From Alphaproteobacteria bacterium (GTDB lineage: Bacteria > Pseudomonadota > Alphaproteobacteria > Micavibrionales > Micavibrionaceae): DNA of 64,000 nt. Below the pieces are notes generated by a model, which searched no databases, was not told the DNA's origin, and was given only the letters and a program-made list of their open reading frames with translations. A program made the position numbers and the translations under genes. Location: assembly GCA_021776025.1 (NCBI GenBank), contig JAJFGR010000018.1, forward strand, positions 62,001 to 126,000. Direction: 5' to 3'. Positions 28,627 to 36,098 of this stretch are shown here, piece by piece (position 1 is the first letter of the stretch; each line of letters begins with the position of its first letter).

Positions 28627-29148
28627 TTATTGCTCTATGGCTGGCTCAACTGGCGCTTCCTCGGCATCGAGAACGCCCTCGCCTTCACGGACTTCTTCCT
28701 TAGCAGCGGCTTCGGATTCCTGAGCTTTTATCTGTTCTTCACTTTGCAGACAATCAAGCACCCAGACATCATAGATGGGATGGTCCATCGCGGACAGGCC
28801 GGGGGATGAGGCAAACATCCAGCCGGAAAAAATCCATTCGGCTTTTTCTTCTTCCTCAGATTTTACCGGCGGAATTTCCCAAACCTGTAAAAACGCGGCG
28901 GATTCAGGCTGTTCGAATTCTGGGGCCTTACGGCAAGCCTGAACCTTAATATAGATTGAGCCGAATTTGATGGTACGACCAACATTGGCCTCAAACACTT
29001 GCGTGCGGGCGGTGATTTTATCGAGGGAGCGGAGTTTGACGATAGGATATTCTTCGGTCGCGCGGGCATATAGAGGCCCGGCAGCGGCAGCGCACAGTGC
29101 AAAAACAAACAGTGATAAAATTACGGCTTTATTGTGAGGTTTCTTCAT
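28627..29148 (-). CDS. DUF2155-family periplasmic protein
   Basis: From MKKPHNKAVILSLFVFALC, a signal peptide precedes the DUF2155 region: ITARTQVFEANVGRTIKFGSIYIKVQAC, then FSGWMFASSPGLSAMDHPIYDVWVLDC. This family is found mainly in Alphaproteobacteria, in this exact position between aat and mlaD/NDUFA12. The acidic C-terminal tail is unusual. The start overlaps the end of mlaD by about 20 bases. The function of the family is unknown. Confidence 0.88.
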   Translation of the reverse strand: MKKPHNKAVILSLFVFALCAAAAGPLYARATEEYPIVKLRSLDKITARTQVFEANVGRTIKFGSIYIKVQACRKAPEFEQPESAAFLQVWEIPPVKSEEEEKAEWIFSGWMFASSPGLSAMDHPIYDVWVLDCLQSEEQIKAQESEAAAKEEVREGEGVLDAEEAPVEPAIEQ

Positions 29149-29596
29149 CACTGCCTTGCTGGCTGAAGATAAATTGTCCCAAAAGCTGTTCAAGATTTTG
29201 TGGGGCCTGCGTATATTCAATAAGACCGCCTGGCTTTATGAACTCTTCATCGGCGCCTGGCTCCAGCGCAAGGAAGCGGCCACCAAGCAGGCTTTCGCTG
29301 CTGATCAGGGCGGCTGTATCAAGCGGCAGCTTTACCCCCTCGCCAACCTGAATATGAACGCGGGCAAGGTAGGTTTCCGGATCAAGGTCGACAGCGCCGA
29401 TAGAGCCAACTTTAACGCCGCTGATCTGCACGTCGTCGCCAGCCTGCAGGCCGCCGATACCGGAGAAATGCGCGGTCACTTCATAACCGCCGCTGCCCGC
29501 GCCGACATTGGCGAGCTTATAGCTGAAAACCAAGAAAATTGCGGCCACACCGATGACCAAAGCCCCAAGGGCGGTTTCAACAACACTACGTTTCAT
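29129..29596 (-). CDS. mlaD: Phospholipid transport MCE-domain protein MlaD
   Basis: The 155-residue protein has an N-terminal membrane anchor (LGALVIGVAAIFLVFSYKLA) followed by the MCE domain: YEVTAHFSGIGGLQAGDDVQISGVKVGSI. MlaD is the periplasmic substrate-binding subunit of the Mla phospholipid transport system. Other mla genes are not in the window, so the gene is split from the rest, as is usual in Alphaproteobacteria. Confidence 0.92.
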   Translation of the reverse strand: MKRSVVETALGALVIGVAAIFLVFSYKLANVGAGSGGYEVTAHFSGIGGLQAGDDVQISGVKVGSIGAVDLDPETYLARVHIQVGEGVKLPLDTAALISSESLLGGRFLALEPGADEEFIKPGGLIEYTQAPQNLEQLLGQFIFSQQGSDEETSQ

Positions 29597-29625
29597 ATCT
29601 GTTCGTTCCTTTTCTTATTCTCGTT

Positions 29626-30021
29626 TTATTCTGGTGGGCTCCAGGCTTTATAATCGCCTGTCGCCTTATCTCTTTGTCCGCCCTCAAGGATATGGCCTGG
29701 TGGGCGATAAGCTTGGTTGGTGCCGGTCATATTCGGCTGGTGCGGTTTTTGCCATGGACGGCGGAAACTTTCCGCGCCCTGCTCCGGCACTTCATCTGTT
29801 TGATAATGCAGCCAGCCGTGCCATTCCGGCGGGACCATGGAAGCTTCGGGCTTATCTTTATACATGACCCAGCGGCGATCCCGCTTATAGCCCTTGCGAG
29901 GCTGCGCGCGGTAATAGGTGTTGTCGAAAGAATCCTTACCCACGCATTCTTTACGCGTAAACGCGGTAAACATATTAATATGCGCAGGAGATAAAACTCC
30001 AAGAAAACTTAACAGGCCCAT
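29626..30021 (-). CDS. NADH:ubiquinone oxidoreductase accessory subunit NDUFA12-like
   Basis: The 131-residue protein matches the B17.2/NDUFA12 family: GKDSFDNTYYRAQPRKGYKRDRRWVMYKDKPEASMVPPEWHGWLH. This supernumerary complex I subunit is shared by mitochondria and Alphaproteobacteria. It is a strong marker of the lineage. It lies upstream of mlaD on the same strand, 29 bases away. Confidence 0.95.
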   Translation of the reverse strand: MGLLSFLGVLSPAHINMFTAFTRKECVGKDSFDNTYYRAQPRKGYKRDRRWVMYKDKPEASMVPPEWHGWLHYQTDEVPEQGAESFRRPWQKPHQPNMTGTNQAYRPPGHILEGGQRDKATGDYKAWSPPE

Positions 30022-30077
30022 TTATAAAACTCCTCAGATATGGTTTTATCACGAAAATAATGAAAGGACAGCCCCTT

Positions 30078-30539
30078 ATGAACTTAGCAGAGAAATTACA
30101 AACACTTGGGTATGATTTGCCGGAAGCGGCCGCACCGGCAGCTAATTATGTGCCGTATGTGGTAAGCGGCGGTCATGTTTATGTCGCCGGGCAGATTCCG
30201 TTTTTAAATGGAAAAAAGCTGCATATAGGGCGTTTGGGTGAAGATTTAAACATGGAAGACGGCGTGGAAGCGGCGCGAGCGTGCGCGCTAAACATACTGG
30301 CGCAGGCGAACGCAGCTGTGGATGAGGATTGGGCGAAGATTAAGCGGCTGGTGAAGCTGGGCGGATTTGTGAATTGCACGGCTGATTTTTACGACCACCC
30401 GAAAGTGGTGAACGGCGCGTCGGATTTGATGGTTGCGGTGATGGGTGAAGCAGGGAGACATGCGCGGTTTGCTGTGGGTGCGCCGTCTTTACCTTTTGGC
30501 GTGGCTGTTGAGATTGATGCGATTTTTGAACTGGCTTAA
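30078..30539 (+). CDS. RidA family (YjgF/UK114) protein
   Basis: The 153-residue protein starts MNLAEKLQTLGYDLPEA, which is preferred over an upstream in-frame start 18 bases earlier. It contains YVPYVVSGGHVYVAGQIPF and the segment LVKLGGFVNCTADFYDHPKV of the RidA fold. Members hydrolyse reactive enamine/imine intermediates, but this longer subgroup is less characterised. It overlaps the convergent fusion gene by four bases. Confidence 0.88.
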   Translation: MNLAEKLQTLGYDLPEAAAPAANYVPYVVSGGHVYVAGQIPFLNGKKLHIGRLGEDLNMEDGVEAARACALNILAQANAAVDEDWAKIKRLVKLGGFVNCTADFYDHPKVVNGASDLMVAVMGEAGRHARFAVGAPSLPFGVAVEIDAIFELA

Positions 30540-31378
30540 TCGCCTTTAGCGGCTTTAAACATTTCCAAGGCATGATTATGGCAGAGCTGCTTATAAACCG
30601 GCTCGCAAACCTGTTTATGGGTTTTAACCTGACTAGTGTCTTCATGGGACAGACCGTAATACACCTCGCCAATGCCGACGCTAGCGATCAACGCTTCGCC
30701 AATGCGGGTTGGTTGGGAAGAACAATAGAGAATACAATTTTCTAGATCAGATTTTCCAAGTTTTTCAGCAGCGTGGCGGATGGCCATGACTTCGGCGTGG
30801 GCGGTGGGATCTACACGTGAAGCACGGCCATTAGCACCAGTACCCAAGACTTTTCCGTCTTTTGTGGCAACAATCGCAGCATATGGGCCGCCTCTTTTTT
30901 CGCGCGCATTGTTTGCTGCAAGTTCTATCGTTTGATCCATTAATTCTTCAGACGTATAGTTAGTCACATGGCCTTCGACCGCCAATGGCGAGGGGTTAAG
31001 ACCCTGGCGTTTTAAAATGCGGTTGACGGTCTGGATGAGGCGCTGAGGCTCTACCGGTTTTTGAATGACTTTGGCAACGCCTAAAGAGCTAGCTTCCATG
31101 AGCAAATCGGCGGAATCGGAGGCGGTGACAATGACCACAGGAATTTTTAAACCCTTAGCTACAACGTATTTTACGAATTCGAAGCCGCCCTTCGGGGCCA
31201 TATTGACATCAACAAGTGCCATATCAATGTTGCGGTCTTCAATGACTTTGATCGCGGTTTCGCCATCAATGGCGCCGTAAGTGTTGAAATTTTGAGCCCG
31301 CAAAATGCCCATCATCATGTCACGGCTGACATCATTATCTTCGGCGACCAGAATATTAATAAAGCTTTGTTCGCTCAT
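30536..31378 (-). CDS. Response-regulator receiver domain fused to a degenerate deaminase domain
   Basis: Residues 1-125 form a CheY-like receiver: acidic pair E13/D14, phospho-acceptor Asp57 (ALVDVNM), VTASD switch and Lys107 (QKPVEP). Residues 142-280 align with guanine/nucleoside deaminases of the GuaD type: GGPYAAIVATKDG, then HAE at 194-196. The zinc motif PCxxC is replaced at 222-227 by QPTRIG, so both zinc cysteines are absent. Catalysis therefore looks lost or altered. No histidine kinase lies nearby. I know of no established function for this pairing. Confidence 0.85.
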   Translation of the reverse strand: MSEQSFINILVAEDNDVSRDMMMGILRAQNFNTYGAIDGETAIKVIEDRNIDMALVDVNMAPKGGFEFVKYVVAKGLKIPVVIVTASDSADLLMEASSLGVAKVIQKPVEPQRLIQTVNRILKRQGLNPSPLAVEGHVTNYTSEELMDQTIELAANNAREKRGGPYAAIVATKDGKVLGTGANGRASRVDPTAHAEVMAIRHAAEKLGKSDLENCILYCSSQPTRIGEALIASVGIGEVYYGLSHEDTSQVKTHKQVCEPVYKQLCHNHALEMFKAAKGD

Positions 31379-31458
31379 AAGTTTATTAAATCACATTTTG
31401 TGTGAAGAAAGAGTAGAAAAGTGCAAGAAAACGCGTGGAGGACTGTTATAGTTTCGAT

Positions 31459-32139
31459 ATGAAGAGAAAAAATGAAATTGGCAGTGTGCTTTTTATGATT
31501 TTGATCGCTGTGGCGCTGTTTGGCGCACTGAGCTATACGGTGGCAAATATGATGCGCAGCGGTAGCCCGGATGCTATTGGCGAGCAGCAGGCGAGTATTC
31601 TGGTAGATGAAATATTGGCGACCTCGCGGCAATATCGTCAAGCGGTGCAAACTTTAAAAATATCCAACGGTTGTGAGGATGAAGATATCAGCTTTGAGGC
31701 TACAGGGCTGGCCGGATATGTGCATGCGCCAGTTGCAACAGATGATTGTAAAGTTTTTCACTCCAGTGGCGGCGGTATTTCTTATACTGCGCCGAGTGCA
31801 GATTTGGCGACAGCCGTGGACTGGGTCTTTTCCGGCGCTCATGCCGTTTCTGGCGTCGGATCGGATTGCGGGAATGCAGATTGTACAGAGTTAATTGTTT
31901 TACTAGGCGGTTTGAATAAAAAAGTTTGTCTTTCACTTAATGAAAAGCTGGGCGTAACCCTGACCGCAGGAGATGGACCGAGTGACGCCGGCGCCCCAGG
32001 CACGGCGTTTACTGACACTTATACAACCGGCGTACAGATGGGTGATGAAGATGCGAATTTAACGGGGCAACCAGCGGCGTGTTTTAAAGATTCAGATGAC
32101 AATACCTATCATTTTTATCAAACGCTGATCGCGCGTTAA
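31459..32139 (+). CDS. Pilin-like secreted protein A (paralogue of 37584-38336)
   Basis: The 226-residue protein opens MKRKNEIGSVLFMILIAVAL, a short basic leader followed by one hydrophobic helix as in class III or TadE-like pilins, but without a conserved Glu5. The remainder is extracytoplasmic with Cys residues, a VFHSSGGGISY strand and a C-terminal YHFYQTLIAR. The same features occur in the protein at 37584. Alternative start GTG at 31435 would add eight residues. No secretion ATPase or prepilin peptidase lies nearby. Confidence 0.6.
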   Translation: MKRKNEIGSVLFMILIAVALFGALSYTVANMMRSGSPDAIGEQQASILVDEILATSRQYRQAVQTLKISNGCEDEDISFEATGLAGYVHAPVATDDCKVFHSSGGGISYTAPSADLATAVDWVFSGAHAVSGVGSDCGNADCTELIVLLGGLNKKVCLSLNEKLGVTLTAGDGPSDAGAPGTAFTDTYTTGVQMGDEDANLTGQPAACFKDSDDNTYHFYQTLIAR

Positions 32140-34460
32140 TCGGCCGGCTGCGCGGTAACGTCTTTGCTTTTTGAAGCTTTCGGTTTTTTAGGTTTTTTCT
32201 CAGCCTTATAATCAAAGACCATTTCATCGTCTTTCAGATCGACCAACACCCGCCCGCCATTTTCAAGTTTACCGAACAGGATTTCCTCGGCCAGTGGGCG
32301 TTTGATTTTTTCCTGAATGATACGGGCCAGTGGACGCGCGCCCATAGAAGGATCGTAGCCCTCTTTAGCCAAATGTATACGGGCCTTATCGGAAAGTTCG
32401 ATCGTGATGTTTTTATCGGCCAATTTCCCTTCGAGCTGGATAACGAATTTGTCGACAACCTTTTCAACCGTTTGCATGGAGAGGTTCTGAAACGGCACGA
32501 TGGCATCGAGGCGATTGCGGAATTCGGGTGAGAAGGTTTTGGTGATGGCTTCGTTATCGGCGTAGCTGTCCTGCCCGTCGCCAACTTCACGGCCAAAGCC
32601 GATGGGCGTTTTTGCCATATCGGACGCGCCGGCATTGGTGGTCATGATCAGGATGACGTTGCGGAAATCGATGGTCTTGCCGTTATTGTCAGTGAGTTTG
32701 CCGTAGTCCATGACCTGCAGCAAAATATTGAACAGGTCGGGGTGGGCTTTTTCAATTTCATCAAGCAAAAGCACGCAATGGGGGTGCTGGTCGATTTTAT
32801 CGGTCATGAGGCCGCCTTGTTCGAACCCGACATAACCCGGCGGCGTACCGATGAGGCGGGAGACAGAGTGGCGCTCCATATATTCAGACATATCAAAACG
32901 GGTAAGCTCGATGCCCATAGTTTTGGCGAGCTGGCGGGCGACTTCGGTTTTACCAACGCCGGTGGGGCCGGAGAAGAGATAGGAGCCGATGGGTTTTTCA
33001 TCTTCGCGCAGGCCCGCGCGGGCCATTTTGATTGAATCGACGAGAATGTCGATTGCTGCATCCTGATCATAAACCATGGTTTTGAGGTCGCGCTCCAGCG
33101 TTTGCAGGGCATCACGGTCATTTTTAGTCATGGACGCAGTTGGAATGCGGGCGATGGCGGCGACTACGCCTTCGATATCCTCGCGGTGAATTTCAGTTTT
33201 GCGTTTATCGGCAGGAACCAGCATTTGCGCCGCGCCAACCTCGTCAATAATGTCGATGGCTTTATCGGGGAGTTTGCGATCGCCGATATATTTGGCGGAA
33301 AGTTCGACAGCAGATTTGATCGCATTATCGGTATATTCAATGCCGTGATATTTCTCGTAATAAGGTTTAAGGCCCATGAGGATTTTAATGGCATCTTCAA
33401 CGGAGGGTTCGTGCACATCGATTTTTTGGAAGCGTCTGACGAGGGCCCGGTCTTTTTCAAAATGATTGCGGTATTCTTTATAAGTTGTGGAGCCAACACA
33501 TTTAAGCGAGCCATTTGATAAGGCAGGTTTGAGCAAGTTTGAGGCATCCATCGCACCGCCGGAAGTTGCACCCGCGCCGATGATGGTGTGGATTTCATCG
33601 ATGAACAGGACGGCTCCATCGATTTCTTCCAGCTCTTTCAGCACCATTTTCAGGCGCTCTTCAAAGTCGCCTCGATAGCGGGTTCCAGCGAGTAGCGCGC
33701 CCATATCGAGAGAATAGATGGTGGCGTCGAAGAGGACTTCGGGCACATCGCGTTCGATGATTTTTTTGGCGAGGCCTTCGGCGATGGCGGTTTTTCCAAC
33801 GCCGGGATCGCCGACATAAAGCGGGTTGTTTTTCGAGCGGCGGCAAAGCACCTGGATGGTGCGGTTCACTTCTTCCTCGCGACCTATCAAGATATCGATT
33901 TTACCGTCTTTAGCTTTTTCATTGAGATTGACGCAATATGCATCGAGGGCTTCGGCGCTGGTTTTGACTTCTTTAATGCTGTCGGCATCGGTGCCGCGCG
34001 CGGTGCGGTCGGTGTCGTTTTGCGTGGGGACTTTGGCGATGCCGTGGGAAATATAGTTCACTGCATCGAAGCGGGTCATGTCCTTTTCCTGCAAGAAGAA
34101 TACGGCGTGGCTTTCACGTTCAGAAAACAGTGCGACCAAAACATTGGCGCCGGTGACTTCTTCGCGGCCAGAGGATTGCACATGGATGGCGGCGCGTTGC
34201 AACACGCGCTGGAAGGCGGTGGTGGGTTTAGATTCCTCGGCATCTGTATTCGTGAGATAGGTGAGTTCATTTTCAATATAAGCGCTGAGCTGATCGCGCA
34301 AATCGGCAATGGAGATGCCGCAGGAGCGCAGCACGGCCATGGCGTCCTGATCATCGGTCAAAGCGTGCAGGAGATGTTCCAGCGTGGCGTATTCGTGGTG
34401 GTAGGTATTTGCCACCGCGAGCGCTTTATGGAGGGTTTGCTCTAAGTTCTTTGAAAGCAT
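32136..34460 (-). CDS. clpA: ATP-dependent Clp protease ATP-binding subunit ClpA
   Basis: ClpA unfolds substrates for ClpP. The 774-residue protein has the N-domain (two Clp repeats, about 1-145), the first AAA+ module with GDPGVGKTAIAEGLA, and the second with GPTGVGKTEVARQL. The DEIEKAH and GARPLARI C-terminal motifs are also present. A Lys-rich tail of about 25 residues follows. It lies downstream of clpS on the same strand. Confidence 0.97.
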   Translation of the reverse strand: MLSKNLEQTLHKALAVANTYHHEYATLEHLLHALTDDQDAMAVLRSCGISIADLRDQLSAYIENELTYLTNTDAEESKPTTAFQRVLQRAAIHVQSSGREEVTGANVLVALFSERESHAVFFLQEKDMTRFDAVNYISHGIAKVPTQNDTDRTARGTDADSIKEVKTSAEALDAYCVNLNEKAKDGKIDILIGREEEVNRTIQVLCRRSKNNPLYVGDPGVGKTAIAEGLAKKIIERDVPEVLFDATIYSLDMGALLAGTRYRGDFEERLKMVLKELEEIDGAVLFIDEIHTIIGAGATSGGAMDASNLLKPALSNGSLKCVGSTTYKEYRNHFEKDRALVRRFQKIDVHEPSVEDAIKILMGLKPYYEKYHGIEYTDNAIKSAVELSAKYIGDRKLPDKAIDIIDEVGAAQMLVPADKRKTEIHREDIEGVVAAIARIPTASMTKNDRDALQTLERDLKTMVYDQDAAIDILVDSIKMARAGLREDEKPIGSYLFSGPTGVGKTEVARQLAKTMGIELTRFDMSEYMERHSVSRLIGTPPGYVGFEQGGLMTDKIDQHPHCVLLLDEIEKAHPDLFNILLQVMDYGKLTDNNGKTIDFRNVILIMTTNAGASDMAKTPIGFGREVGDGQDSYADNEAITKTFSPEFRNRLDAIVPFQNLSMQTVEKVVDKFVIQLEGKLADKNITIELSDKARIHLAKEGYDPSMGARPLARIIQEKIKRPLAEEILFGKLENGGRVLVDLKDDEMVFDYKAEKKPKKPKASKSKDVTAQPAD

Positions 34461-34525
34461 TCGTCGGTCATCCTTGCTTATTCAATGGTCAGTGTACACG
34501 AAGACAAAAGAAACGGGTAGAGCCG

Positions 34526-34900
34526 TTACTCCTTCTCCATTGTGCATTGGAGCGGTTGTTCATTGGCGCGGGCGAAATCCATGACCTGGGCCACTTTGGT
34601 TTCAGCAATTTCGTAGGTGAAGACGCCGCAAATGCCGACGCCGCGGCGATGGACATGCAGCATAACTTCAGTGGCTTCGGCGCGGTTTTTGGCAAAGAAT
34701 TTTTCAACGACATGGACGACGAATTCCATCGGCGTGTAATCATCGTTTAGCAGGAGGACCTTATACATGGCCGGTTTTTTGGTTTTTGGCCGGGTTTTGA
34801 GCATCAGGCCGGTCTCTTCGGCTTCTTGGCCGTCGCCATCTATGCCGCCATCATCCATATCCCCCGGGCCCTGATCGTTAAAATCAGGATCGTCGTTCAT
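34526..34900 (-). CDS. clpS: Clp protease adapter ClpS
   Basis: ClpS delivers N-degron proteins to ClpA. The core contains [17 protein letters not shown], the [22 protein letters not shown] signature with the hydrophobic pocket residues, and Asp residues for the N-degron amine. A long acidic N-terminal extension ([11 protein letters not shown]...) precedes the core. Starts at 34900, 34912 or 34936 are all possible, and no strong ribosome-binding site decides. clpA follows 65 bases downstream. Confidence 0.95.
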   Translation of the reverse strand: MNDDPDFNDQGPGDMDDGGIDGDGQEAEETGLMLKTRPKTKKPAMYKVLLLNDDYTPMEFVVHVVEKFFAKNRAEATEVMLHVHRRGVGICGVFTYEIAETKVAQVMDFARANEQPLQCTMEKE

Positions 34901-35182
34901 ATAAGGCGTTTCATTTATAAGCATAAGCTTAAGCATTTACAGACTTTCGTTGCTATATGGCTACTTTATGATTTTAGCATAAAAGGCTCAAGAAATAATA
35001 TAGTCACTTTCCTTTGCTTTTGTAGGGTGTTGCTTCGCATCTAAAGTAGCAATTGTACTCTCGAAGCAACGCCGAAGGTGTTGTTCGATTTTAAATATAT
35101 GCGAACAAAGCTTCGCCTTGCTTCGCGGTCGCTCGCGCCTACTGCAAAAACAAAAAGCTAGCGACTATAGATCTTAGAGGGT
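34901..35182. other. Intergenic region between clpS and the phasin gene
   Basis: This gap of about 280 bases holds no gene I can support. It includes a perfect 9-bp inverted repeat (GTTGCTTCG at 35029-35037, CGAAGCAAC at 35062-35070) with a 24-base loop, and several GCTTCG repeats. The clpS promoter must lie in the right half of this AT-rich stretch, but I cannot point to clear hexamers. Confidence 0.5.
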
Positions 35183-35878
35183 TTAAGGCAAGAAAAAGCC
35201 CCGCTTGATCAAGCCAGCAGGGCTTTGTAATTTTGGAGGAAATGTATTAAGCCGCCATTTGCTTATTGGCTTTGGCCATTGCTTATTGGCTTTGGCCATT
35301 GCTTTTGTCATTTGCTCGTTCAAAGGTTCTGAAGCTTCGCTGAGGACTTTTACGCCTATTTCAGAAAGCTGAGTTGCGCCAGTCATGAACTGGTCAAAAT
35401 TTTCCTGGGCGATTTTGTTTTGCGCTTCGGCATATTCGTTAATTGTTTTTGAGCTCATCAACTGTTTGGTATATTCAGCCTGCTTTTCGCCCGCGCTTTG
35501 GGCGATTGAAGCCGCTGTTTTCATCCATGCTTCAAATCCTTTAGCGAAAATTTCGCCTGATTTTACAAACGCTTCAACGCCTTCACGGCTTGAATTTGCA
35601 GCATCTTTCATTGTTTCCTGCATCGTTTCCTGGCCCAATTGATCAAATTGGAATGGTTGTTTGGTCATGATATTCTCCATTTCTTTCAAAAAAGGCTGCG
35701 GCATTGTTGGTATTTGCGCCGGGGCCGGTTTTTTATTTGCTGTTCTTGTTGCTGCTTTCGCCTTGGTGGGTGCCTTTTTAACGGCAAGCTTCGCCGAAGC
35801 TTTTGCAGATTTCTTACGCGCTGCCGGTTTCTTCGTAGCCTTAGCAGGTGTTTTTGTCGATTTTTTCTTAACAGCCAT
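35183..35878 (-). CDS. Phasin-family protein with altered C-terminus
   Basis: Phasins coat polyhydroxyalkanoate granules. The product starts MAVKKKST after AAAGGA. It has a Lys/Ala-rich tail-like N-terminus (about 1-55) and a helical phasin region with FVKSGEIFAKGFEAWMKTAASIAQS. A 20-bp tandem duplication (35261-35300) shifts the frame near the end. Without it the protein would end MTKAMAKANKQMAA at a TAA at 35247-35249. With it the frame runs on 33 codons past KANKQ, through the terminator, to 35183. Confidence 0.85.
   Translation of the reverse strand: MAVKKKSTKTPAKATKKPAARKKSAKASAKLAVKKAPTKAKAATRTANKKPAPAQIPTMPQPFLKEMENIMTKQPFQFDQLGQETMQETMKDAANSSREGVEAFVKSGEIFAKGFEAWMKTAASIAQSAGEKQAEYTKQLMSSKTINEYAEAQNKIAQENFDQFMTGATQLSEIGVKVLSEASEPLNEQMTKAMAKANKQWPKPISKWRLNTFPPKLQSPAGLIKRGFFLP
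35193..35226 (-). terminator. Intrinsic terminator of the phasin gene, now inside the extended frame
   Basis: AAAGCCC pairs with GGGGCTTT around a GCTTGATCAAGC inner palindrome, followed on the minus strand by T-rich sequence. It lies about 20 bases after the predicted original phasin stop, the expected place. The duplicated gene reads through it, which supports the duplication being recent. Confidence 0.75.
35261..35300. repeat. Perfect 20-bp tandem duplication at the 3' end of the phasin gene
   Basis: GCTTATTGGCTTTGGCCATT occurs twice, at 35261-35280 and 35281-35300. Twenty is not a multiple of three, so the phasin reading frame changes downstream. Confidence 0.97.
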
Positions 35879-35950
35879 AATCATATCCTTTAATTTATGT
35901 TGCTGTGCATCATAGAGCAGTTTTAAAAAATTACAACTTTAAGATGCTAC

Positions 35951-35970
35951 TTTTGTGCGTCGCAACAAAA
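35951..35970. promoter_or_regulatory. Candidate PhaR-type operator, site 1
   Basis: TTTTGTGCGTCGCAACAAAA contains TGC-N3-GCA and is a near-palindrome lying about 70 bases upstream of the phasin start. TGC/GCA dyads are the known recognition pattern of the polyhydroxyalkanoate repressor PhaR, which controls phasin genes in Alphaproteobacteria. PhaR itself is not in the window. Confidence 0.6.
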
Positions 35971-36008
35971 TCAATTTAACATAGGTTTTTTGGTCCTGTC
36001 AACAGTTT

Positions 36009-36028
36009 TTTTGCTGCGACGCACAAAA
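36009..36028. promoter_or_regulatory. Candidate PhaR-type operator, site 2
   Basis: The complement of this 20-mer differs from site 1 at a single base, so the two sites form a long inverted pair separated by 38 bases. The location between the phasin and the divergent carboxypeptidase gene allows control of one or both. Confidence 0.6.
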
Positions 36029-36098
36029 CATAATTTACGCCGTCAGCAGGAAAGTTTCCCACATCTGGAATTGGACAAAATTGATAAAAAATTATACG

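Noticed and set aside
33102-33518. Long plus-strand ORF opposite clpA
   Set aside because: It lies entirely within clpA on the opposite strand, with composition expected of a shadow frame.
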